In this document: positions 35,219 to 42,591 of the stretch, one piece after another
Layout: every line of letters starts with the position of its first letter
Numbering within the stretch: the stretch's first letter is position 1
Origin: JAWLHU01 sp049324875
GTDB taxonomy: Bacteria > Bacillota > Sulfobacillia > Symbiobacteriales > Symbiobacteriaceae
Assembly (NCBI GenBank): GCA_049324875.1
Contig: JBMONC010000050.1
Location: 1 to 64,000, forward strand
Direction: 5' to 3'
DNA: 64,000 bases
Translations under genes and position numbers: made by a program
Notes under the pieces: model-generated
Told to the model about the DNA's origin: nothing
What the model saw: the letters and a program-made list of their open reading frames with translations, nothing else
Databases searched by the model: none

Positions 35219-37039
35219 ATGGGATGGGGTGGGCCCGGTGCCTTTCGGCTTGACGAGTATGATGTGAAGCTGCGGGATATCAACCCGAAGGTCTACCGGC
35301 TGATGTGGGCCTTCATCCGGCCCTACGCCGGGCGGCTGGCCCTGGGCGTCCTGCTGATGGCGGCCACCGCCATCACCGGGCTGGCGGGCCCCTACCTGGT
35401 CCAGCAGGCGATCGACTCCTTCATCGCCCAGCGGAACACGGCGGGGCTCAATTGGGTCGCCCTCGCCTTCCTGGCCACCGCCTTCCTGAACTGGTGGTCC
35501 AGCTATGGCCAGACCTATATCGTCTCCTGGGTGGGGCAGACGATCATCTACGACCTGCGGGAGCAGATGTTCCGCCACCTGCAGCGGCTGGGCTTCCGCT
35601 TCTTCGACTCCATGGCCACCGGCCGGATCATGTCCCGGCTGATGTCCGACGTGGATGCGATCAACCAGCTGGTCTCCTCCGGCCTGGTCTCGATCTTCGC
35701 CGACACCATGGTGCTGCTGACCATCATGGCGACGATGCTCTCCATGAACTGGCGGCTGGCCCTGGTCTCCTTCATCACCATCCCGGTGCTGCTGGGGGTG
35801 CTCCAGTTCTTCAAGCACCGGCTGCGGGACGCCTTCATGCAGATGCGCCGCCGGGCGGCGGACATGAACGCCAACCTGGCGGAGTCGATCTCGGGGATGC
35901 GGGTGACCCAGGCCTTCACCCGGGAGGAGCAGAACCAGGAGCAGTTCAACCAGATCAACGAGCAGACCCGGCAGGCCTCGATGGAGGCGGTGACGGTCTG
36001 GGCGATGTTCATCCCCACCATCGAGGTGGTGGCCGCCTTCGGCGTCACCCTGGTGCTCTTCTACGGCGGCCTGCTGATCCAGGGGGGCACCCCCGGGGTG
36101 AGCGTCGGCCAGGTGGCGGCCTTCATCCTCTACCTGAACCGGTTCTTCATGCCGATCCGGGACCTGTCGCAGGTCTTCAACGTCTTCCAGGCGGCGATCG
36201 TCTCCGCCGAGCGGGTGGTGGAGGTGCTGGAGCAGAAGCCGGAGATCCAGGAGGCGCCGGACGCCTACGACCTGCCCCGGGTCCGGGGGGCGGTCCAGTT
36301 CCGGGAGGTGGTCTTCGGCTACAAGCAAGGGCAGCGGGTGCTGAAGGGGATCAACCTCTCCGCCGAGCCCGGCCAGACCATCGCCCTGGTGGGCCCCACC
36401 GGGGCCGGCAAGTCCAGCGTGATCAACCTGCTGGCCCGCTTCTACGAGCCGCAGGGGGGCCAGATCCTGGTGGACGGCCACGATATCACCCGGGTGACCC
36501 AGCGCTCCTGGCGGTCGCAGTTGGGGATCGTGCTGCAGGATACGTTCCTGTTCACCGGCACGATCCGGGAGAACATCCGCTACGGCCGGCCGGAGGCGAC
36601 CGACGAGGAGGTGGAGGCGGCGGCCCGGGCGGTGGGCGCCCACGAGTTCATCACCCGGATGCCCCAGGGCTACGAGACCCAGGTGAACGAGCGGGGCTCG
36701 AAGCTCTCGGTGGGGCAGCGGCAGCTGGTCGCCTTCGCCCGGGCGCTCTGCGCCGACCCGGCGATCCTGATCCTGGACGAGGCGACCTCCAACATCGACA
36801 CCTACACCGAGATGCTGATCCAGGAGGCGCTCAAGCGGCTGCTGCAGGGGCGCACCTCCTTCGTGATCGCCCACCGGCTCTCCACCATTCGTTCCGCCGA
36901 CCGGATCTACTTCATCGACGACGGCCAGGTGGTGGAGGAGGGGAGCCACGAGGAGCTGCTGGCCCTGGGCGGGCGCTACGCCGACCTCTACCTGGGGCAG
37001 TTCAAGGCGCTGGAGGAGGCGGTGTCGGTCTCGGGTTAG
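35219..37039 (+). CDS. Heterodimeric ABC exporter half-transporter, canonical switch His
   Basis: A 606-residue exporter half with about 20 extra N-terminal residues before the first helix. The membrane domain contains FFDSMATGRIMSRLMSDVD. Its ATPase has Walker A GPTGAGKSS, Walker B ILILDEA and an intact VIAHRLST switch, but a deviant signature LSVGQ. Paired head to tail with the upstream subunit, the deviant signature and the Ser-substituted switch fall in the same composite site, leaving one full and one degenerate ATP site. Its ATG directly follows the TAG of the upstream gene. Confidence 0.88.
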   Translation: MGWGGPGAFRLDEYDVKLRDINPKVYRLMWAFIRPYAGRLALGVLLMAATAITGLAGPYLVQQAIDSFIAQRNTAGLNWVALAFLATAFLNWWSSYGQTYIVSWVGQTIIYDLREQMFRHLQRLGFRFFDSMATGRIMSRLMSDVDAINQLVSSGLVSIFADTMVLLTIMATMLSMNWRLALVSFITIPVLLGVLQFFKHRLRDAFMQMRRRAADMNANLAESISGMRVTQAFTREEQNQEQFNQINEQTRQASMEAVTVWAMFIPTIEVVAAFGVTLVLFYGGLLIQGGTPGVSVGQVAAFILYLNRFFMPIRDLSQVFNVFQAAIVSAERVVEVLEQKPEIQEAPDAYDLPRVRGAVQFREVVFGYKQGQRVLKGINLSAEPGQTIALVGPTGAGKSSVINLLARFYEPQGGQILVDGHDITRVTQRSWRSQLGIVLQDTFLFTGTIRENIRYGRPEATDEEVEAAARAVGAHEFITRMPQGYETQVNERGSKLSVGQRQLVAFARALCADPAILILDEATSNIDTYTEMLIQEALKRLLQGRTSFVIAHRLSTIRSADRIYFIDDGQVVEEGSHEELLALGGRYADLYLGQFKALEEAVSVSG

Positions 37040-37051
37040 ATCCCTTTTTGT

Positions 37052-37286
37052 GCCACGGATTACACGGATTACACGGATAAAACAAATATATTGCAAAAAT
37101 GTGAGTGGTGCCCTTTTCATGGGTGGTGCTGGTGCGAAGCACCGCACCATGGTGGTTACACGGATGTAATCAGACAGATACAAGGCAATGGGGGCGGTGT
37201 CCGTGTGATCCGCCCCCACCGATAATATCATTATTATTGAGTTGTATTTATCCGTGTAATCCGTGTTTATCCGTGTAATCCGTGGT
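37052..37286. repeat. Long-inverted-repeat element, copy 1
   Basis: Arms built from CACGGATTACACGGAT units flank about 180 bp. The left arm begins GCCACGGATTACACGG at 37052 and its complement ends around 37286, with one extra unit in the right arm. Inside are a hairpin of GGTGC/GCACC type (around 37127-37152) and GGGGGCGG at 37190-37197 pairing with CCGCCCCC at 37210-37217. It is homologous, in opposite orientation, to the element at 63609-63917. It lies between the exporter stop codon and its terminator. No transposase is encoded, so it resembles a MITE or a structured repeat. Confidence 0.8.
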
Positions 37287-37300
37287 GTAAAATATTAGCT

Positions 37301-37328
37301 TCCACCCGACTATGGGTGGACTTTTTTT
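37301..37328 (+). terminator. Terminator of the ABC exporter operon
   Basis: TCCACCC at 37301-37307 pairs with GGGTGGA at 37314-37320 and is followed by CTTTTTTT. It lies 262 nt after the exporter stop, beyond the inverted-repeat element. Confidence 0.85.
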
Positions 37329-37349
37329 GATTTTTTTGGTGCAAATCTA

Positions 37350-37378
37350 TGGATCTATCAACAAACATGGGGTATAAT
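37350..37378 (+). promoter_or_regulatory. Putative promoter of the SipW cassette
   Basis: TATAAT at 37373-37378 has TGGATC at 17 nt upstream as a weak -35. The AT-rich surroundings and the position 70 nt before the first cassette gene support it. Confidence 0.4.
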
Positions 37379-37447
37379 TCCAATATGGTATGCAGATTCT
37401 AGTAGGACTAGTTATTGGTTCGTCTGCTCAACGTGTGAGGACCGGGG

Positions 37448-37942
37448 GTGTTCGGGGTGCGAAGGGTGCTTGGGGGGATCCTCCTGGCCGTTGGCGGGGT
37501 GGCGCTGCTGCCGCTGCTGGTGCAGGTGATGGCCCTGGAGACGGGGCGGGTGGGGACCCCTTCGGCGCAGTACGGCATCTCCGCGGCCAACGGGTTGGTC
37601 CACTGCTCGGTGCCCAGCCAGATCACGCTGAAGGCCAACGCACCGAATACCGGGGCCTTCTTCCAGTGCACCAACAACTTCGCCTCGGCGGTCTACCTCA
37701 ACTGGAGCGCTGCTGACGACGGGGGGCTGGGGCTGACCGTCTCCGGGGGGGACACGCTGACCGCCGACGGACTGGCTGCCTGCCGCACCGTGGAGATGCG
37801 GGCCAATACCACCACGGCCTCGCCGGTGACCGTTATCTTCCGGGGGCAGAGCAGCAGCACCGACCCCTTTTACGTGGATCTCTACTTCACGGGGCAGGTC
37901 TTCGTTGATAAGGGCGTGACACCGGGGGGCGGCTGTCCCTAG
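37448..37942 (+). CDS. Secreted/surface protein with four cysteines, SipW cassette
   Basis: A 164-residue protein not recognised as a named family. It has an N-terminal hydrophobic helix (VLGGILLAVGGVALLPLLV) after basic residues, as in a signal peptide, then a beta-rich, Thr/Ser/Ala-rich domain with four Cys that could form two disulfides. GAGG lies 7 nt before the GTG. It is the first gene of a run ending in a SipW-type peptidase, so export and cleavage by that enzyme are likely. It may be a TasA- or camelysin-like surface fibre component or a spore-coat-like U protein; this is inference. Confidence 0.6.
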   Translation: MFGVRRVLGGILLAVGGVALLPLLVQVMALETGRVGTPSAQYGISAANGLVHCSVPSQITLKANAPNTGAFFQCTNNFASAVYLNWSAADDGGLGLTVSGGDTLTADGLAACRTVEMRANTTTASPVTVIFRGQSSSTDPFYVDLYFTGQVFVDKGVTPGGGCP

Positions 37943-37961
37943 CGGCGTTGGGGGGGTTGGC

Positions 37962-38534
37962 ATGCGACTGCTGGTGGCTTTGGCTCTGGCGCTGACGGTG
38001 CTGCTCTCACTGCCCAGCACCATGGCGATTCATTCGGGGACCGTGGGGAACGGCTCGCAGGTGGCGGTGGTCTCCACCGACTCGGCCTACCTGGCCCTGA
38101 CCCCGGGGGTGGGCGGCGGCAACGCTGCCGGCACCGCCTCCTACCGCGACAGCGTGGCCCGTGATGCGCTGATCCTCGACTTTACACGGGGGCTGAACGC
38201 CGGGACGACCTACGGTTTCCCGCCGAACAGCCTCTCGTTTCGTGACCAGTTCCGGTTCCGGGGTCTCTTTACCGTCACCAACCGGAGCGACGAGACACTC
38301 TGCCTATCCATCTACGTTCCGGGTGGGGATGCGGCCGATTTGGACGGGATCTACGTCCGCTCGGCCGGCGACACAGGCACGGGAACGCTGGTCGCGGGCC
38401 CCGGGGGGAGCCCGCTGACCTGTTCGGTTCCACTGACCGCCGGGAGCGCCCTGGAGGTCGACTTCTGGTGGGAGGTTGGTTCCAGTACCGAAGGGGTTCG
38501 CAGTTTCGAGGTGCGTGTGGAAGGCTCCCGGTGA
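37962..38534 (+). CDS. DUF1102-like secreted protein
   Basis: A 190-residue protein with a signal peptide (LLVALALALTVLLSLPSTMA). The mature part contains VAVVSTDSAYLALTPG, LILDFTRGLNAGTTYGFPPN and GLFTVTNRSDETLCLSIYV, the order seen in DUF1102 proteins that accompany signal peptidases in haloarchaea. The C-terminal EVDFWWEVGSS strand pattern fits an immunoglobulin-like fold. It probably assembles on the cell surface with its two neighbours. Confidence 0.6.
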   Translation: MRLLVALALALTVLLSLPSTMAIHSGTVGNGSQVAVVSTDSAYLALTPGVGGGNAAGTASYRDSVARDALILDFTRGLNAGTTYGFPPNSLSFRDQFRFRGLFTVTNRSDETLCLSIYVPGGDAADLDGIYVRSAGDTGTGTLVAGPGGSPLTCSVPLTAGSALEVDFWWEVGSSTEGVRSFEVRVEGSR

Positions 38535-38558
38535 AGTACACGTAGAGGAGGAATCTCG

Positions 38559-39041
38559 GTGAAGACTCGGTTCCTGGGTTTGGCCATCGTCATGGTGGCG
38601 CTGGCGGTTCTGGTGAACGTCCTGGCCCTGTCGTCCGCCTCCGTGGACAGCGATCTGACGGTGAACGTGGTCAACACCGCCACCGCCCTGATCGCCATGA
38701 GCGCGGCGACCACCCCCGACCCCGATGTGGTGGTCGACACCACCTCCGGCATCCTGACGGTCACCTTTGACGACGGTCTCCAGCCGGCGTCCAGCTACAC
38801 CTTCAGCCCGGTCTTTAAGATCACCAACAACTCGGATGGCGCCGTCACCGTCACGGTCACCTCCTCCGGGACACCGGCCGGCATGACGGTCACCATGACC
38901 GATACGGCGAATGCGGCCCTTACCAACTATTCGCTCCTGGCGGGCGGCTCCGTCGAGGTGAAGATGACCGTCACCTCGGATGACACCGTCACCCTGGCCA
39001 ACCACGCTGTGACGATCAACGTCGCCGCCTCGAAGGTCTAA
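38559..39041 (+). CDS. TasA/DUF1102-like secreted protein
   Basis: A 160-residue protein. The N-terminal helix GLAIVMVALAVLVNVLALSSA is followed by a mature domain with VNVVNTATALIAMSA, SGILTVTFDDG and FKITNNSDGAVTVTV, again a DUF1102/TasA-like pattern. Half of the residues are Thr, Val, Ala or Ser. GAGGAGG lies 7 nt before the GTG. It lies directly upstream of the signal peptidase gene. Confidence 0.6.
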   Translation: MKTRFLGLAIVMVALAVLVNVLALSSASVDSDLTVNVVNTATALIAMSAATTPDPDVVVDTTSGILTVTFDDGLQPASSYTFSPVFKITNNSDGAVTVTVTSSGTPAGMTVTMTDTANAALTNYSLLAGGSVEVKMTVTSDDTVTLANHAVTINVAASKV

Positions 39042-39047
39042 CGAGCC

Positions 39048-40100
39048 ATGGGAGGGCGCCTGATCAGCCTGGTGACCTGGCTGCTGGTTGGCGGCAGCCT
39101 TGTGATCATCATGGGGGGGCTGGCCGGGCGCCCGATCCTGCTGGCGGCGGTGCCCACCGGCTCCATGCTGCCCGTGCTCCGGCCCGGCGATCTGATCGCC
39201 GTCGTCCCGCTCCTGGGGCGGCGGCTGGAGCCGGGGCAGATCGTGGTCTTCAAGACCGAGAAGGACGAGAACTGGATCGTTCACCGGATCATCGGGGGCG
39301 ACGAGGTGGAGGGGTTCATCACCCGCGGGGATGCCAACCCCGCCAACGACCCGCACCGGGTCTTCCCGCGGCACGTGACCGGGATCGTGCCGGTGGTGGG
39401 CGGGCGGGTGGCCAAGATTTCGGGCCTCGGCGCCCTCAGCCTGGGCCGGAGCCCGCTCTCCAGCCCATACGTGGCGGCCACGGCGATGCTCTTCGGCATC
39501 TACCTGCTCGCTGGGGACGAAAGTCTGCTGCGGGGGCGGCGACGGTTGCACCGGAGGCGGCAGCAGGGGCTGGGGGAGGTGCTGGCGGTCTACCTGGCCC
39601 TCGGTCTGGGGGTCTCGATGCTGACCTACCTCTCCGCCTGGTCGCTCAGCTCGCGGCAGGCCGGTCTGGTGGAGGTGGCTGAGCACCGGTACCCCTGGAG
39701 CCCCCGCAACCTGGTCCTGCTGGGGGAGGAACGGACCGAGAGCATCAGCCTGGAGAATCCGGCCCCCGTGCCCCTGATCATCGGCCTGAGCAGCAGTTCC
39801 AGCGCCTTCCGCTGGCAGCCGGGCTGGCTCTACCTGCCCCCCCGGAGCCGCCAGGATGTGACCCTGACCGTCACCGGGGAGGCGCTGGGGCGGCAGGAGG
39901 TGCTGCTGATCCAGTCGGTCCACCTGCCCTTCCTGCCCCTCCCGCTGCTCAGGGCGCTGGGGCGGATCCACTGGCATGCCCCCGCCGTCGCCATCGCCCT
40001 GGTCCCGCTGCTGCTGATGATGGCGGTGGCTCTGACCGACCGGCGGGTGGCCCGCCGGCTTCGGACCCGGTGGCGGACGATTTCGCTGCGGGCGCGCTGA
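39048..40100 (+). CDS. SipW/ER-type signal peptidase I with extra C-terminal domain
   Basis: Removes signal peptides of the secreted proteins encoded just upstream. It is of the Ser/His ER type: catalytic Ser39 in PTGSMLPVLRPGDL and His79 in WIVHRII, where bacterial-type enzymes have Lys, followed by FITRGDANPANDPHRV. At 350 residues it is nearly twice SipW length. A second membrane region near 185, an Ig-like stretch around SISLENPAPVPLII and a final helix make up the remainder. The extra domain looks like the ones it processes. It starts 6 nt after the preceding gene. Confidence 0.85.
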   Translation: MGGRLISLVTWLLVGGSLVIIMGGLAGRPILLAAVPTGSMLPVLRPGDLIAVVPLLGRRLEPGQIVVFKTEKDENWIVHRIIGGDEVEGFITRGDANPANDPHRVFPRHVTGIVPVVGGRVAKISGLGALSLGRSPLSSPYVAATAMLFGIYLLAGDESLLRGRRRLHRRRQQGLGEVLAVYLALGLGVSMLTYLSAWSLSSRQAGLVEVAEHRYPWSPRNLVLLGEERTESISLENPAPVPLIIGLSSSSSAFRWQPGWLYLPPRSRQDVTLTVTGEALGRQEVLLIQSVHLPFLPLPLLRALGRIHWHAPAVAIALVPLLLMMAVALTDRRVARRLRTRWRTISLRAR

Positions 40101-40115
40101 AAGGAGGGATCGCAG

Positions 40116-41210
40116 ATGCCACGGCGCTCCTACCGGGAGCTGCCCATACGGCCGCGGGCCGGCTCCCGTCAAAGGGGGCCCGGCTGGGGGCTGCTTGGGC
40201 TTGCCGCAGCGCTCTTCGCCCTCTCCCTGGGCGCCGTGGTCCGGGTCAGCGCCATGCCGGCGGAGGCCCGCACCCAGGAGGTCTGGTACAGCTACCAGCA
40301 GGAGCTGCACTACGACTTCACGGCGCGGGTGAAGCCCGGGACGATCTACGCGAGCGACCTGATCGCCTCCGGCGATCTGGTCCAGACCCGGGCCCCGGTG
40401 GAGCCGCCGGTCTACCGGCGGGCGCTGGTGGGTCCGCTGACCGAGTCGGTCCGGATCCGCCTGCCCTACCGCTTTGTGGCCGACCGGGAGGCCTGGCTGC
40501 AGGGCAGCTACGCCGTCGGGGGCGAGATCCGGGTCCCCAACCTCTGGCGGAAGGAGTACCGCTTTCTGGAGCCCCGCCGGTTCATCATCCGGACGGCGGA
40601 GCTCCGGCTGGACGAGCTGGTGGTGGAGGTGCCGGTCCGGCAGATCATCGACGAGGTCCGGCAGACCAGCGAGGAGCTGCGGCTCCCCATCGACCAGATC
40701 GAGGTCCGGCTCTTCCCGGTGGTCCTGATCGAGGTGGGAGGGCAGCGGGAGGCGGTGACCGCCCGGCTGACGCCCGAGCTGATGCTGCTGATCCGCAACG
40801 GCGGGGCGGCGGTGGAGGTGGATGAGCCCCGCACCATCACCGACGCCCAGCGCTTTCAGACCGAGGAGCGGGTGGCGCTGACCGTCAGCCTCTGGCGCTG
40901 GAGCTGGCCGGTGGCCCAGTTCCGCCGCGCCGCCTACGCAGCGCTGGGGCTGGTGACCGTGGCCCTGGCGGTCCTGGGCTGGCGCCGGTGGGCCGGCGGG
41001 CGCGGGCGCCCGGCCGACGAGCTGCGCCGGCTGGGGGCCGGGCTGGTGCGGGCCGCCGAGTTCCGGCTGCCCGAGGGGGTGGCCCTGGTGGAGGTGACCC
41101 GGCTGGAGCAGCTGGTCCAGCTCCACCTGCAGACGGAGCGGCCGGTGGTCCAGGTGGGGCGGTGCTTCTACCTGCTGGACGGCTCCACCTGCTACCGCTG
41201 CGCCGGATGA
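40116..41210 (+). CDS. DUF5305-like membrane protein
   Basis: A 364-residue protein with a basic N-terminus, a membrane helix (LLGLAAALFALSLGAVVRV), an extracytoplasmic domain and a second helix near residue 280, before a cytoplasmic tail. YSYQQELHYDFTARVKPGTIYASDL followed by TESVRIRLPYRFV matches the DUF5305 pattern of proteins found beside archaeal signal peptidases and DUF1102 proteins. AAGGAGG gives a good ribosome-binding site. It converges on the next gene with 1 nt between stops. Confidence 0.65.
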   Translation: MPRRSYRELPIRPRAGSRQRGPGWGLLGLAAALFALSLGAVVRVSAMPAEARTQEVWYSYQQELHYDFTARVKPGTIYASDLIASGDLVQTRAPVEPPVYRRALVGPLTESVRIRLPYRFVADREAWLQGSYAVGGEIRVPNLWRKEYRFLEPRRFIIRTAELRLDELVVEVPVRQIIDEVRQTSEELRLPIDQIEVRLFPVVLIEVGGQREAVTARLTPELMLLIRNGGAAVEVDEPRTITDAQRFQTEERVALTVSLWRWSWPVAQFRRAAYAALGLVTVALAVLGWRRWAGGRGRPADELRRLGAGLVRAAEFRLPEGVALVEVTRLEQLVQLHLQTERPVVQVGRCFYLLDGSTCYRCAG

Positions 41211-41211
41211 G

Positions 41212-42456
41212 CTACCCCGGCTCCCCCACCAGCCGCTCGTGGGGGTCCCGGTGGACCAGCCGGTGGTGGACCCAGAGGCTGGAGGCCAGCAGGAGCGCCC
41301 CGGTGACCACGAAGACCGCCCGGGGCCCGAAGCCGTCGGCCACCCAGCCGCCGAGCGACGGGCCGAGCACCGCCCCGATGAACATGGCGCTGGTGTTGAT
41401 GCCGTAGGCCCGCCCCCGGAAAGAGGGGTGGACGATGGCGGCCAGGGTGGCGTTGATGGCGGGGTGGACCGCCGCGGTCATCAGCCCGTAGAGGAAGCGG
41501 AGGAGGATCAGCCAGCCGACGGTGGTGACCAGCGACTGGGGCAGCACCAGCAGGCCGGCGGCGACCAGGCCCAGGGAGAGGAGCCGGGCGAAGCCCCACC
41601 GCTCGCCCAGACGGGCCCAGCGGGGGGCGGCCAGCACGGTGGCGATGGCGGGCAGGGAGAAGACGAAGCCGACGATGAACTCATGGGCGTCGCCCCGCCC
41701 GAAGAGCAGCTGGGTGAGGGCGCCGATGAAGGCCTCCTGCCGGAGCACCGGCACGAAGTTGGCCAGGATCGGCTCCAGGGACTGGATCGAGGCGTTGATC
41801 AGCATGGCGGAGAGCATCAGGGCGAAGAGGGTCCGGTTGCTGACCGCCAGCTTCAGATCCTCCAGCACGCTGGTGCGGGCCTTCCCGGCCCCCAGCACCC
41901 GCTCCCTGACCCCGAAGATCACCAGCACGGCGGCCGTCAGCACCAGGGCGCTGGCCACCCGCATGGTCATCCGGATGCCCAGCACCTCGGCCAGGGTGCC
42001 GCCCAGCAGCGGCCCCAGGATGGAGCCGGAGGCGGTGCCGGTCTGCAGGACGGCCAGGGCCCGCCCCACCCGCTCCTCCGGGGTGTTGGTGGCCACCAGG
42101 GCGATGGCGGAGGGGATGAAGCCCGAGAGGGCGCCGTTCAGCATCCGCAGGCCGAAAAGCTGGTAGGGGTTGGTGACGAAGGACATCAGCAGGTAGATGA
42201 TGCCGATGGAGAGCCCCGACCGGATGATCATCGGCTTCCGGCCGTACCGGTCGGCCAGGTTGCCCCAGACCGGCGACATGATCGAGCTGGCGACAAAGGT
42301 GATGGCGTAGGTCAGCCCCGCCCAGGTGTAGAGGTTTTCGGTCACCCCCAGCTCACTGATGAACCGGGGCAGGAAGGGCATGACCAGCGAGAAGCTGCAG
42401 GCGGTCAGGAAGTTGCCCACCCAGAGGATATACAGGTTCCGCTGCGACTGATCCAT
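41212..42456 (-). CDS. MFS drug/solute efflux transporter
   Basis: A 414-residue, 12-helix major facilitator with the loop 2-3 signature GNLADRYGRKPMI and the MdtG-like arrangement SIMSPVWG before it. It most probably exports drugs or small metabolites by proton antiport. A second signature-like stretch, ARWARLGERWGFARLL, sits in the middle loop. GGGAGG lies 11 nt before the ATG. Confidence 0.85.
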   Translation of the reverse strand: MDQSQRNLYILWVGNFLTACSFSLVMPFLPRFISELGVTENLYTWAGLTYAITFVASSIMSPVWGNLADRYGRKPMIIRSGLSIGIIYLLMSFVTNPYQLFGLRMLNGALSGFIPSAIALVATNTPEERVGRALAVLQTGTASGSILGPLLGGTLAEVLGIRMTMRVASALVLTAAVLVIFGVRERVLGAGKARTSVLEDLKLAVSNRTLFALMLSAMLINASIQSLEPILANFVPVLRQEAFIGALTQLLFGRGDAHEFIVGFVFSLPAIATVLAAPRWARLGERWGFARLLSLGLVAAGLLVLPQSLVTTVGWLILLRFLYGLMTAAVHPAINATLAAIVHPSFRGRAYGINTSAMFIGAVLGPSLGGWVADGFGPRAVFVVTGALLLASSLWVHHRLVHRDPHERLVGEPG

Positions 42457-42487
42457 CGAGTATTACGCCTCCCGAATGATACACGAG

Positions 42488-42493
42488 ATTATA
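42488..42493 (-). promoter_or_regulatory. -10 box of the MFS gene
   Basis: TATAAT on the minus strand (42493-42488), 32 nt before the MFS ATG. The hexamer at -35 distance is poor, so the promoter may need an activator. Confidence 0.45.
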
Positions 42494-42507
42494 CATTAAG
42501 CCCATGA

Positions 42508-42536
42508 AGTCCTCCACCCGGGAGGGCTGATTTTTT
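42508..42536 (+). terminator. Hairpin plus six Ts upstream of the SpoVB-like gene
   Basis: AGTCCTCC at 42508-42515 pairs with GGAGGGCT at 42521-42528 (one G-T) and is followed by GATTTTTT. No + strand gene ends here, so it is either a leader attenuator for the gene at 42592 or a stop for antisense transcripts. Confidence 0.5.
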
Positions 42537-42591
42537 GTGGCGCATGGGGTCGTCCGGCCACGCATAGCTATCCCTGGAAGGGGGGAAGGGC

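Noticed and set aside
33392..37231. A minus-strand open frame of over 1200 codons antisense to the ABC exporter pair.
   Set aside because: It mirrors two clear ABC genes, has His/Asp/Gly-rich low-complexity sequence without any motif, and is a product of GC-rich third positions.
38304..41126. A 940-codon minus-strand frame across the SipW cassette.
   Set aside because: Pro/Gly/His-rich translation with no domain, antisense to four genes that have ribosome-binding sites, signal peptides and family motifs.
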